Positions 1 through 7,583 of a stretch of 64,000 nt of DNA are shown one piece after another (position 1 is the first letter of the stretch; the number at the start of each line of letters is the position of its first letter). The stretch spans positions 124,001-188,000 of the forward strand of contig CASFNA010000022.1 in assembly GCA_949295905.1 (NCBI GenBank). The letters are read 5' to 3'. The translations under genes and the position numbers were made by a program. The notes beneath the pieces are model-generated. The model was not told the DNA's origin. It made no database searches and worked only from the letters and a program-made list of their open reading frames with translations. Origin of the DNA: an uncultured Prevotellaceae bacterium. Lineage in GTDB: Bacteria > Bacteroidota > Bacteroidia > Bacteroidales > Bacteroidaceae.

Positions 1-70
1 GAGCCTTGTAGTTGGTCCATTTCTCAGCTATCGGTCCCTCTGGTATCTTGGAATTGATTTGCTTTGCCAT
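1..70 (-). CDS. sdhA: Succinate dehydrogenase/fumarate reductase flavoprotein subunit, N-terminus only
   Basis: Only the first 23 codons are in the window; the gene runs off the left edge. The start reads MAKQINSKIPEGPIAEKWTN, which closely resembles the beginning of the Bacteroidales SdhA/FrdA flavoprotein. It lies 39 bases downstream of the cytochrome b subunit gene on the same strand, as in the usual sdhC-sdhA-sdhB operon. The protein would carry FAD and oxidise succinate or reduce fumarate at the inner membrane. In this lineage the complex often works as a fumarate reductase in anaerobic energy metabolism. The FAD-binding motifs lie outside the window, so the call rests on the N-terminus plus context. 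Confidence 0.85.
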   Translation of the reverse strand, partial: MAKQINSKIPEGPIAEKWTNYKA

Positions 71-109
71 AATAATTAGGAATTATGCATTATGAATTAT
101 GAATTTGAA

Positions 110-787
110 TTACCACATGCTCGGAGCCTGTCCGAAGGCGAAGGCCAGCACGACAACGAGGAAGCCCAGCATGAGCAGCGTAGAGTAAACCTGGCCGATG
201 ACCTTCCAGCGGTTGAACCACACCTTGCCGTTCCAGCCGAAAGTGTGCATCGCGCTCCAGAAGCCGTGGGAGAGGTGGAACCAGATGGCCACGAGCCACA
301 CGATGTAGAGCAGCACGTAAACGGGATTCGCGAACGTGTCGAGGATGTAGGCGAAGCCGTCAGAGGGCAAGTGGGGCACGGCGATGCCCGTCAGCTCGGC
401 GAACATCATGTTGTACCAGAAGTTGAACAGGTGGAGCAGCAGGCCCAAGAGCACGATGATGCCCAGCACGAGCATGTTCTGCGAGGCCCACTCCACTTTC
501 GCCGGACGCGCCGTTACGGCGTAACGCTCGTCGCCGCGGGCGCGGCGGTTCTGCATCGTGAGCAGGAACGCGTAGACGATGTGGATGACTGCCAGGGCGG
601 CCAAGGCCAGCGTAGCCACGAGGGCGTACCAGTTAGCACCGAGGAACTCACACACCGCGTTGTAAGCTTCGCCCGAGAAAAGTGCAACTAAGTTCATTGA
701 CATGTGGAATGTCAAGAACAGGATTAGCGCGACGCCTGTGACAGACATCACTACTTTCCTACCGATAGGTGAATTACATAACCACAT
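110..787 (-). CDS. sdhC: Succinate dehydrogenase/fumarate reductase cytochrome b subunit
   Basis: A 225-residue membrane protein with five hydrophobic segments (about residues 15-35, 57-78, 105-126, 148-170 and 198-220), the topology of the single-subunit diheme cytochrome b of the Bacteroides and Wolinella type. Candidate heme-ligand histidines sit within the segments: H28 (FLTFHMSMN), one in VIHIVYA, one in LLLHLFNFW and those of WFHLSHGFW. It anchors the flavoprotein and iron-sulfur subunits to the inner membrane and passes electrons to or from menaquinone. It is the first gene of the operon, preceded by a good promoter at 921-951 and a leader of about 125 bases. Confidence 0.93.
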   Translation of the reverse strand: MWLCNSPIGRKVVMSVTGVALILFLTFHMSMNLVALFSGEAYNAVCEFLGANWYALVATLALAALAVIHIVYAFLLTMQNRRARGDERYAVTARPAKVEWASQNMLVLGIIVLLGLLLHLFNFWYNMMFAELTGIAVPHLPSDGFAYILDTFANPVYVLLYIVWLVAIWFHLSHGFWSAMHTFGWNGKVWFNRWKVIGQVYSTLLMLGFLVVVLAFAFGQAPSMW

Positions 788-920
788 AAATGATTGATTT
801 TTTAAAGTATTAAATTAAATTATTGATAATGTCAACCCACACTTGGGCTGCCGTCCGCACATGGCTGACAGCACGCGCCGCACTACCTTATTATAGGTAT
901 TGTGGCACCCTTTGGAGATG

Positions 921-951
921 CAAATATACTCCATTTTGGTGATAAATCAAA
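921..951 (-). promoter_or_regulatory. Promoter of the sdhC operon
   Basis: On the minus strand, TTTG (948-951) and TATATTTG (921-928) are separated by 19 bases, matching the Bacteroidota housekeeping promoter (TTTG near -33, TAnnTTTG near -7). Transcription would start near 914. Confidence 0.75.
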
Positions 952-981
952 CTATTTGACAAAAAATTCGATTTTAATTCT

Positions 982-989
982 TACTTTTG
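982..989 (+). promoter_or_regulatory. Likely -7 element for mnmG
   Basis: TACTTTTG fits TAnnTTTG. A TTTG lies at 955-958, spaced 23 bases away, slightly wide. It would give an mnmG leader of about 340 bases. Confidence 0.5.
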
Positions 990-1334
990 CGGCGTAAAGG
1001 TTATAAGGCTATGCGGTCATGCGGTCATAGAGTTATAGGGTTATGCGGCTATAAGGTTATGCGGCCATAAGGGTCAAGGCCATACAGACGTTCAAGCCAA
1101 TGCGAGCCTACGGATTGCAACATGCCGTGTTTTACAAGGCAAAAGACGGCCAATCGGATTGCAAAAGACGGCCTTTGACAAGCCAATATGCCGCATTTCG
1201 CAACGCCACCGTTTTCAGGGATGGAAGCCATCGAACTTACGTTAAACCGTAAGACCTTATAACGCAAGCCCCATAACCGCAAAACCGCAGACCTCATAAC
1301 CCGACAACCGTAAAACCGCAAAACCGTAAAAGAA

Positions 1335-3206
1335 ATGATTTTACACTACGACGTAATCGTTATTGGCGGCGGACACGCCGGTTGCGAGGCGGCCACGGCG
1401 GCGGCCAACATGGGCGCACGCACATGCCTCGTGACCATGGACATGAACAAAATAGCCCAGATGAGCTGCAACCCGGCCGTGGGCGGCATAGCCAAAGGCC
1501 AGATAGTGCGCGAAATCGACGCGCTGGGCGGACAGATGGGCCTCGTCACCGACGCCACGGCAATACAGTTCCGCATGCTCAACCGCTCGAAGGGCCCGGC
1601 CGTATGGAGCCCCCGCGCGCAGTGCGACCGCGGCAAGTTCATATGGCAATGGCGCACCGTGCTCGACCACACCGACGGCCTCGACATATGGCAGGACCAG
1701 GCCGACGAGCTCCTCGTGGAGCGCGGCGAGGCCGTGGGCGTGCGCACCGTGTGGGGCGTGGAGCTGCGCGCAAAGAGCGTGGTGCTCACCGCAGGCACCT
1801 TCCTCAACGGCCTGCTGCACATAGGGCGAAAGCAACTGCCCGGCGGGCGCATAGCCGAACCGGCCGTGACACGCCTCACCGAGAGCATCACACGGCACGG
1901 CATAACCGCCGGACGCATGAAGACCGGCACGCCCGTGCGCATCGACCGCCGAAGCGTACACTTCGAGGACATGGAGGTGCAGGAGGGCGAACAGGACTTC
2001 CACGGCTTCAGCTTCATGTCGCCCGGCAGGCCGCTGAAGCAGCTTACGTGCTGGACATGCTACACCAACCCCGACGTGCACGCCACGCTAAGGGCCGGAC
2101 TGGCCGACTCGCCGCTGTACAACGGGCAAATCCAGAGCATCGGGCCGCGCTACTGCCCGTCAATCGAGACCAAGCTCGTAACCTTCCCCGACAAGCAGCA
2201 ACACCCCCTCTTCCTCGAACCCGAAGGCGAAGACACCAACGAGATGTACCTCAACGGCTTCTCCTCGTCCATGCCGATGGACGTGCAAATAAACGCGCTA
2301 AGGCGCATACCGGCCCTGCGCGACGCCAAGGTGTACCGCCCGGGATACGCCATAGAGTACGACTTCTTCGACCCGACGCAGCTGCGCCACACGCTCGAAT
2401 CGAAACTCGTGCCCGGCCTCTTCATGGCCGGACAGGTGAACGGCACCACCGGCTACGAGGAGGCTGCCGGGCAGGGACTTGTGGCCGGAGTGAACGCCGC
2501 ACTGCGATGCACGGGCACGCAGACCTTCACCCTCGGCCGCGACGAGGCTTACATAGGCGTACTCGTAGACGACCTCGTGACGAAAGGCGTTGACGAGCCT
2601 TACCGCATGTTTACCAGCCGTGCCGAATACCGCATACTTTTAAGGCAGGACGACGCCGACGCACGCCTCACGGAGCGCGCCTACTCATTAGGTCTTGCCA
2701 CGCGCGGACGCCACGACTGGTGGATGCAGAAGAAAGAAGCCATCGACCGGCTCACGGATTTCTGCGCCACGACACCGGTGAAACCGCACGACATAAACTC
2801 CGCACTCGAAGCATTGGGCACCACCCCGCTGCGCGAGGGATGCAAAATATCAGACCTCATAGCGCGGCCGCAGCTCAACATGCAGAACCTCTCCGACATC
2901 ATGCCCGGACTGCGCGAAGCGATAAAATCGCTGCCTAACCGCCAAGAGGAGATAACCGAGGCCGCCGAAATCAAGATGAAATACAAGGGCTACATAGAGC
3001 GCGAACGCCTCGTGGCCGACAAGATGCACCGCCTGGAGAACATCAAGATACGCGGACACTTCCGCTACTCCGAGATGCAACAGCTATCGACGGAAGCACG
3101 GCAGAAGCTCGAAAAAATCGACCCGGAAACTCTTGCACAGGCAAGCCGCATACCGGGCGTGTCGCCGAGCGACATCAACATCATGCTGGTGCTCATGAAG
3201 CGGTAA
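1335..3206 (+). CDS. mnmG: tRNA uridine-5-carboxymethylaminomethyl modification enzyme MnmG (GidA)
   Basis: FAD-dependent enzyme that, with MnmE, installs the carboxymethylaminomethyl group at U34 of tRNAs reading split codon boxes. The protein has 623 residues, the normal family length. It begins with the dinucleotide-binding motif GGGHAGCEAA (from residue 11). It carries both family signatures, GPRYCPSIE near residue 271 and AGQVNGTTGYEEAAGQG near 366, and the C-terminal helical region that contacts MnmE (SRIPGVSPSDINIM). ATG start; the next perfect landmark, a parS site, begins 10 bases after the stop. mnmG lies near the replication origin in many bacteria and here heads the conserved run mnmG-apt-uvrC-dtd. 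Confidence 0.97.
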   Translation: MILHYDVIVIGGGHAGCEAATAAANMGARTCLVTMDMNKIAQMSCNPAVGGIAKGQIVREIDALGGQMGLVTDATAIQFRMLNRSKGPAVWSPRAQCDRGKFIWQWRTVLDHTDGLDIWQDQADELLVERGEAVGVRTVWGVELRAKSVVLTAGTFLNGLLHIGRKQLPGGRIAEPAVTRLTESITRHGITAGRMKTGTPVRIDRRSVHFEDMEVQEGEQDFHGFSFMSPGRPLKQLTCWTCYTNPDVHATLRAGLADSPLYNGQIQSIGPRYCPSIETKLVTFPDKQQHPLFLEPEGEDTNEMYLNGFSSSMPMDVQINALRRIPALRDAKVYRPGYAIEYDFFDPTQLRHTLESKLVPGLFMAGQVNGTTGYEEAAGQGLVAGVNAALRCTGTQTFTLGRDEAYIGVLVDDLVTKGVDEPYRMFTSRAEYRILLRQDDADARLTERAYSLGLATRGRHDWWMQKKEAIDRLTDFCATTPVKPHDINSALEALGTTPLREGCKISDLIARPQLNMQNLSDIMPGLREAIKSLPNRQEEITEAAEIKMKYKGYIERERLVADKMHRLENIKIRGHFRYSEMQQLSTEARQKLEKIDPETLAQASRIPGVSPSDINIMLVLMKR

Positions 3207-3728
3207 GACGTACAGATGTTTCACGTGAAACAAATTGAGGATTTTTCATCAAGCCAAAACGATGGAACGGACTGAAACATAGCAACATACAAACTTCGTC
3301 CACAAATTTGCTTGAATGTTAAAATCATCAAGTTTCACGATGAAACCAGCCACATTTCAAGGCTGTATGCCGCCACCCTGATAGCACCGCCCCACCCTAC
3401 GCCCTGCACCCGTCAGCTGCCTGCACAGCAGGCAGCAACCACCCGCCGGCCGGGGCGAAAACAGAGGCTTTGCAAAAGGCCGCAAAACGCCTTGCAAAAG
3501 GCGGCCTTTCATCATGCAAAAGACCGCCTTTCATCAAGCAAAAGGCCACATATTGAAAACGGTAAAATGAAAGGTGAGAAAGCGAGAGGGTGAGAAGGTG
3601 AGAGAACAAGACGGCGAGAAGGCGGGAAAACTGCCGGCCTCCCCACCCTCACAGCCCTCCCAAAACTCCCAGTTCTCCCAGAACTCTCAAAGAAACAACC
3701 AATCAACAATAAAAAGAAAAACGTAAAA
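3207..3728. other. Intergenic region between mnmG and apt: parS, decayed parS and repeats
   Basis: No gene is supported in these 522 bases. It holds a perfect parS (3217-3232), a parS-like palindrome with one extra base (GTTTCACGATGAAAC, 3332-3346), a run of AAAGGCGGCC/GCAAAAGGC hairpin-family units (3470-3545), GGTGAGAAGG-type strings (3560-3630) and CTCCCAGTTCTCCC strings (3650-3700). Open frames across it on both strands read only these repeats. Confidence 0.7.
3217..3232. other. parS centromere site (ParB binding)
   Basis: TGTTTCACGTGAAACA is a perfect 16-bp palindrome identical to the widely conserved chromosomal parS consensus. It lies 10 bases after the mnmG stop codon. ParB loads at such sites and spreads to form the segregation complex; they cluster near oriC in most bacteria that have ParABS. 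Confidence 0.93.
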
Positions 3729-4259
3729 ATGAACAACAAGACACTGCTGGAAAACCTGAGGTGCATACCCGATTTTCCGAAGAAAGGAATCAATTTCAGG
3801 GACGTGACGACACTGTTCTCCAACCCCGAATGCCTGCAAATAATGGAGGACGAGCTGTACGACCTCTACAAAGACAAGGGCATAACCAAAATCGTAGGCA
3901 TCGAGAGCCGCGGCTTCATCATGTCGTCAGCCTTGGCCGTAAGGCTCCACGCCGGCGTCGTGCTCTGCCGCAAACCGGGCAAACTGCCGTGCGACACAAT
4001 TCAGGAGACGTACAACAAGGAGTATGGTACGGACACGATTGAAATACACAAGGATGCCATCACGAGCGACGACATCGTCCTGCTGCACGACGACCTGCTG
4101 GCAACCGGCGGCACGATGCGCGCAGCCTACGACCTCGTAAAGAAGTTCAACCCGAAGAGAATCTACGTAAACTTCATCATAGAGCTTACGCGCGAAGGCC
4201 TGCACGGCCGTGACAACTTCGGCAAGGACGCCGAAATAACAACGCTGCTGAGAGTGTAA
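3729..4259 (+). CDS. apt: Adenine phosphoribosyltransferase
   Basis: Salvages adenine by joining it to PRPP to give AMP in the cytosol. The protein has 176 residues, the usual length for the family. The N-terminus carries the family pattern IPDFPKKGINFRDVTTLF (residues about 13-30). GIESRGFIMSSALAVRL (from about 57) is the region holding the base- and pyrophosphate-contacting residues. The PRPP-binding loop reads VLLHDDLLATGGTM near residues 116-129. It lies between two parS sites and may be co-transcribed with neither neighbour, since both flanking gaps hold palindromic repeats that could terminate transcription. Confidence 0.96.
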   Translation: MNNKTLLENLRCIPDFPKKGINFRDVTTLFSNPECLQIMEDELYDLYKDKGITKIVGIESRGFIMSSALAVRLHAGVVLCRKPGKLPCDTIQETYNKEYGTDTIEIHKDAITSDDIVLLHDDLLATGGTMRAAYDLVKKFNPKRIYVNFIIELTREGLHGRDNFGKDAEITTLLRV

Positions 4260-4262
4260 AGA

Positions 4263-4399
4263 GCAAGCCCCTTCCCCAGCCCTCCCCGAGGGGAGGGAGA
4301 AATGAATGCCAATGTAAATGTTAAAGTCTTCATTTGAGGAAACAACTACCCTGCGGCATCGGCTCTCCCTCCCCTCGGGGAGGGCTGGGGAGGGGCTTG
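4263..4399. repeat. Palindromic CCCCTCCCCGAGGGG-family element
   Basis: Two arms of about 36 bases (4263-4300 and 4364-4399) pair as an inverted repeat with a single-base length difference, around a 64-base centre. Each arm itself contains the small palindrome CCTCCCCGAGGGGAGG. The right arm runs directly into parS at 4398. The same family recurs at 6986-7100, 30358-30395, 34358-34446, 35629-35715, 36601-36690 and 52443-52575. It may also end apt transcripts. Confidence 0.8.
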
Positions 4400-4413
4400 T
4401 TTCACGTGAAACA
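4398..4413. other. Second parS centromere site, within the uvrC promoter
   Basis: A second perfect TGTTTCACGTGAAACA, 1.18 kb from the first. Two identical 16-bp matches so close together are not expected by chance. It ends one base before the TACCTTTG -7 element of uvrC (4415-4422), so bound ParB would cover that promoter. Confidence 0.93.
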
Positions 4414-4414
4414 T

Positions 4415-4422
4415 TACCTTTG
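4415..4422 (+). promoter_or_regulatory. -7 element of the uvrC promoter
   Basis: TACCTTTG fits TAnnTTTG and lies 31 bases before the uvrC ATG. The spacer to any -33 element is occupied by parS. Confidence 0.6.
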
Positions 4423-4453
4423 AAAATCCCTTTGTATAAAGCACTTACGCCTT

Positions 4454-6283
4454 ATGACTAAAGAAGAAAACGAGAAGCGGCTGGCCCGTCTGAAGGCTAT
4501 CGTGAGCAATATGCCCGCCAAGCCCGGCAGCTACCAATACTACGACGAGCAAGGGACAATAATCTACGTGGGCAAGGCGAAGAACTTGAAGGCGCGCGTG
4601 TCGTCCTACTTCCACAAGGAGGTAGACCGTTTCAAGACGAAAGTGCTGGTAAGCAAAATCCACGACATAACCTACACGGTGGTCAACACCGAGGAAGACG
4701 CGCTGCTCTTGGAGAACAGTCTCATAAAGAAATACCAGCCGCGCTACAACATCCTGCTGAAGGACGGCAAGACATACCCCTCAATCTGCGTCACGAAAGA
4801 GTATTTTCCGCGCATCTTCAAGACGCGCACCATCAACAAGAAATGGGGCACCTACTACGGCCCTTACAGCCATATCGGCTCGATGTACGCCGTGCTTGAG
4901 CTTATAAAGAAGCTGTACCGGCCACGCACATGCCGCCAACCCATAACGCGCGAGGGCGTGGAGCAGGGCAAATACCGCCCCTGCCTGGAGTACCACATAC
5001 ATAACTGCGGCGCGCCGTGCATAGGCAAGCAGAGCTACGAGGACTACCAGGAATGCGTAGCCCAGGCGCGCGAAATACTGAAAGGCAACACGCGCGAGCT
5101 GCAACGCAGGCTCTACGCGCAGATGCAGCGGCTGGCCGAGGAGATGCGCTTCGAGGAGGCCGAGGTGGTAAAGCAACGCTACTTGCTGCTGGACGGCTTC
5201 TGCGCCAAGAGCGAGGTGGTGAGCCACACTATTACGGACGTTGACGTGTTCAGCGTGACCGACGACGAGCGGACGGCCTTCGTGAACTACATGCACGTGA
5301 CAAACGGCTCAATCAACCAGGCGCAAACGTTCGAAATGAAGAAGAAATTGGGCGAAACGGCTCTCGAAATACTGCAACTCGCCATACTGCAAATACGCGA
5401 ACGGATGGGCAGCACGTCGCGCGAGGTAATAGTGCCGTTCCCCGTCGAAATGACGCTCGACGGCGTGACGTTCACCGTACCGCAGCGGGGCGACAAGCGC
5501 ACGCTGCTCGACCTGTCGGAGATGAACGGCAAGCAGTACCGCTTCGACCGTCTGAAACAGGCCGAAAAGCTGAACCCCGAGCAGAAATCGGTGCGCCTGA
5601 TGAAGGAAATACAGGCCGCGCTAAAGCTGCCCAAGATGCCTTACCAAATAGAGATGTTCGACAACTCCAACATCTCGGGCACAGACGCCGTGGCCGCCTG
5701 CGTGGTGTTCAAGAAGATGAAACCCAGCAAGAAGGACTACCGCAAGTACATAATAAAAACAGTAGAGGGGCCTGACGACTACGCGTCGATGCAGGAGGTG
5801 GTGCGCCGCCGCTACTCGCGCATGGTGGAGGAAGACCAGCCCCTGCCCGACCTTATCATAACCGACGGCGGACAGGGACAGATGAGCGTGGTGCGCAGCG
5901 TCGTCGAGGGCGAACTCGGACTCGACATCCCCATCGCCGGACTGGCCAAGGACGACCGCCACCGCACCAACGAACTGCTGTACGGCCTGCCGCCCGTGGT
6001 GGTGGGGATGAAGACCGACAGCGAGCTGTTCCGCCTGCTTACGCATATGCAGGACGAGGTGCACCGCTTCGCCATAACCTTCCACCGCGACAAGCGTTCG
6101 AAGCACGCGCTGCACTCCGAGCTGGACGACATCCGCGGCATAGGCCCCAAGACCAAGGACGCGCTGCTACAGGCGCTTAAGTCGGTAAAGCGCATCAAAG
6201 AAGCTGATTTACAGCAACTTACAGACGTTATAGGACAAGCGAAGGCCAAAATCGTGTGGGAACACTTTAATAAGAAGTTATAG
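4454..6283 (+). CDS. uvrC: Excinuclease ABC subunit C
   Basis: UvrC makes both incisions around a bulky DNA lesion after UvrA and UvrB have located it. The protein has 609 residues, full length. Domain order: GIY-YIG nuclease near residues 20-100 (GSYQYYDEQG, IIYVGKAKNLKARV); four cysteines around 155-180 (TCRQPI, RPCLEY, HNCGAPC) placed like the Fe-S cluster ligands of other UvrC proteins; a UVR helix pair near 215-250 (RFEEAEVVKQRY); the RNase H-like incision domain with DNSNISGTDAVA near 405; and a C-terminal helix-hairpin-helix pair (IRGIGPKTKDALL). ATG start fits the promoter just upstream. Confidence 0.97.
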   Translation: MTKEENEKRLARLKAIVSNMPAKPGSYQYYDEQGTIIYVGKAKNLKARVSSYFHKEVDRFKTKVLVSKIHDITYTVVNTEEDALLLENSLIKKYQPRYNILLKDGKTYPSICVTKEYFPRIFKTRTINKKWGTYYGPYSHIGSMYAVLELIKKLYRPRTCRQPITREGVEQGKYRPCLEYHIHNCGAPCIGKQSYEDYQECVAQAREILKGNTRELQRRLYAQMQRLAEEMRFEEAEVVKQRYLLLDGFCAKSEVVSHTITDVDVFSVTDDERTAFVNYMHVTNGSINQAQTFEMKKKLGETALEILQLAILQIRERMGSTSREVIVPFPVEMTLDGVTFTVPQRGDKRTLLDLSEMNGKQYRFDRLKQAEKLNPEQKSVRLMKEIQAALKLPKMPYQIEMFDNSNISGTDAVAACVVFKKMKPSKKDYRKYIIKTVEGPDDYASMQEVVRRRYSRMVEEDQPLPDLIITDGGQGQMSVVRSVVEGELGLDIPIAGLAKDDRHRTNELLYGLPPVVVGMKTDSELFRLLTHMQDEVHRFAITFHRDKRSKHALHSELDDIRGIGPKTKDALLQALKSVKRIKEADLQQLTDVIGQAKAKIVWEHFNKKL

Positions 6284-6482
6284 AAGTTAAAGAAGTTATC
6301 GCCCACTGCGTCCGCTTAGAAGTTAAAGCCATTGCCACTGCGCTGTTTGGCGGCATTTTAAAGGCGGTATTCCAGCGTGCAAAAGGCCGCGAAACAGGCG
6401 GCAAAAGGCGGTATTTTACAACACGAAATACCGCCTTTCATAACGGCTCACGCCGGCAAATAACAACTTTTACACGAAAACA
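6284..6482. repeat. Repeat-filled gap between uvrC and dtd
   Basis: Contains AGAAGTTAAAG strings (6284-6330, also seen at 17915-18005) and several units of the AAAGGCCGC/GGCGGTATTT hairpin family, including GGCGGTATTTTACAAC paired with GAAATACCGCC (6400-6440). It may terminate uvrC. Confidence 0.6.
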
Positions 6483-6514
6483 TTTGGCCGTAACGGCCAT
6501 AAACGCTAACTTTG
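6483..6514 (+). promoter_or_regulatory. dtd promoter with a palindrome in its spacer
   Basis: TTTG (6483-6486) and TAACTTTG (6507-6514) are 20 bases apart, an excellent Bacteroidota promoter. The spacer contains TGGCCGTAACGGCCA (6485-6499), a 6-bp-arm palindrome overlapping the -33 box. It could be an operator or a chance product of local repeats. Confidence 0.75.
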
Positions 6515-6530
6515 AAAATAAAAAAAACGC

Positions 6531-6983
6531 ATGAAAATAGTGATACAGCGCGTCAGCCGCGCGTCAGTAACCATAGGCGGAGAGATGAAGTCGGCCATAG
6601 GCAAAGGCTATCTAATCCTGCTCGGAGTGGCCGAGGGCGACACCGAGGAGGACGTTGATTGGCTTGTGAAAAAGACCGCCGCGCTGCGCGTTTTCGACGA
6701 CGCGGAGGGCGTGATGAACCTGCCCGTGACGGCAGTAGGCGGCGAACTGCTGGTAGTAAGCCAGTTCACCCTGCTCGCATCGTACAAGAAAGGCAACCGC
6801 CCGTCATGGATTCACGCCGCCCACCACGAGGTTTCCATACCGCTGTACGAGAGCTTCTGCGAGAAGCTGCGCCGCGAAACGGGCCTCACGGTGCTCACGG
6901 GCGAGTTCGGCGCAGACATGAAGGTGGAGCTTGTCAACGACGGTCCGGTAACTATCTGCATGGACACGAGGCACAAGGAGTAA
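6531..6983 (+). CDS. dtd: D-aminoacyl-tRNA deacylase
   Basis: Hydrolyses D-amino acids, and glycine mischarged on tRNA(Ala), from tRNA, keeping them out of protein synthesis. At 150 residues it is the normal size. It begins MKIVIQRVSRASVTI, typical of the family. It shows the active-site motif SQFTLLA near residue 80 and the C-terminal motif NDGPVTICMDT near 137, where the glycine-proline pair excludes L-amino acids. The start lies 16 bases after the -7 element, leaving a very short leader. Confidence 0.97.
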   Translation: MKIVIQRVSRASVTIGGEMKSAIGKGYLILLGVAEGDTEEDVDWLVKKTAALRVFDDAEGVMNLPVTAVGGELLVVSQFTLLASYKKGNRPSWIHAAHHEVSIPLYESFCEKLRRETGLTVLTGEFGADMKVELVNDGPVTICMDTRHKE

Positions 6984-6985
6984 AG

Positions 6986-7100
6986 CCCCCACCCTGACCT
7001 CCCCGAGGGGAGGAGCCCGACAAGTTTACATTACAGCATACACGAAACAACAATTTGCCTCTATCTTGTCACCTCCCTCGGGGAGGCCGGGATGGGGCTT
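6986..7100. repeat. Palindromic CCCC-family element between dtd and the MazG-like gene
   Basis: Inverted arms at about 6986-7024 (with CCTCCCCGAGGGGAGG) and 7063-7100 (with CCTCCCTCGGGGAGG) flank a 38-base centre. It starts within five bases of the dtd stop. Its right arm contributes an ATG at 7092 in frame with the next gene, which is probably not the real start. Confidence 0.75.
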
Positions 7101-7115
7101 ACAATCATAAAAACA

Positions 7116-7463
7116 ATGAACGACGAAATAACCTTGCGCGAGGCGCAACTCATTGTAGACCAATGGATTAGGCAATACGGCGTGCGCTATTTCAGCGAAC
7201 TTACCAACATGGCGTGCCTAACGGAGGAGGTGGGCGAGCTGGCGCGCGTCATAGCGCGCAAATACGGCGACCAGAGCTTCAAGAAGGGCGAGCCGACAGA
7301 CCCGGCTGACGAGATGGCCGACGTGCTCTGGGTGCTGCTCTGCCTTGCCAACCAGACGGGCGTTGACCTCACCGAAGCGCTGAAACGCAACCTTGAAAAG
7401 AAAACCAAGCGCGACGCCACACGGCATTTGGAAAATGAAAAATTAAAAATTAACAATGAATAA
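7116..7463 (+). CDS. MazG-like nucleotide pyrophosphohydrolase
   Basis: A 115-residue all-helical pyrophosphatase of the MazG/NTP-PPase type, which removes unwanted or damaged nucleoside triphosphates. The metal-binding pattern is visible as TEEVGELARVI followed by DEMADVLWVLL (EExxE ... DExxD). The ATG at 7116 was chosen because the earlier in-frame ATG at 7092 lies inside a repeat arm and would add a meaningless octapeptide. The last ten residues (ENEKLKINNE) are encoded by the AATGAA repeat that also provides the stop, so the ancestral C-terminus was probably near the ATRHL sequence. It follows dtd, as in related Bacteroidales genomes. Confidence 0.88.
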   Translation: MNDEITLREAQLIVDQWIRQYGVRYFSELTNMACLTEEVGELARVIARKYGDQSFKKGEPTDPADEMADVLWVLLCLANQTGVDLTEALKRNLEKKTKRDATRHLENEKLKINNE

Positions 7464-7560
7464 TGATAAAATGAACAATGAATAATGATAAAATGAACCA
7501 TGAATAATGATAAAATGAATAATGAATAATGATGGAATGAAAAATGAATAATCTATTGAT
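7440..7560. repeat. AATAATGAA-type tandem repeats
   Basis: About 120 bases of degenerate AATGAATAATGATAAAATG units, starting inside the last codons of the MazG-like gene and running to just before deoC. The same family is found at about a dozen sites in the window. Confidence 0.85.
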
Positions 7561-7583
7561 TAACAACTAAAAAGAACGACAAT

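Larger units (their letters stand above)
788..1334. other. Divergent promoter region between sdhC and mnmG with repeat strings
   Basis: This 547-base gap has no convincing gene. It contains the leftward sdh promoter, a rightward promoter at 982-989, and then a long mnmG leader made mostly of short repeats. Positions 1001-1075 are strings of GGTTATGCGG/ATAAGG-type units, and 1250-1330 carries the complementary form (CCATAACCGC, AAAACCGC), so the two blocks could pair in RNA. Positions 1125-1185 hold two copies of a GCAAAAGACGGCC unit of the hairpin repeat family seen elsewhere in the window. A 90-codon minus-strand open frame at 1049-1321 is just a reading of these repeats. Confidence 0.7.

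Noticed and set aside
92..691. Long plus-strand frame opposite sdhC, and similar long frames opposite mnmG, mutS, leuS, polA and glnN
   Set aside because: They are shadows of genuine genes at high third-position GC, with His/Arg/Glu-rich composition and no family match.
3332..3346. Third parS site
   Set aside because: GTTTCACGATGAAAC has an additional base in the centre, which breaks the spacing ParB requires. Kept as a decayed or chance copy only.
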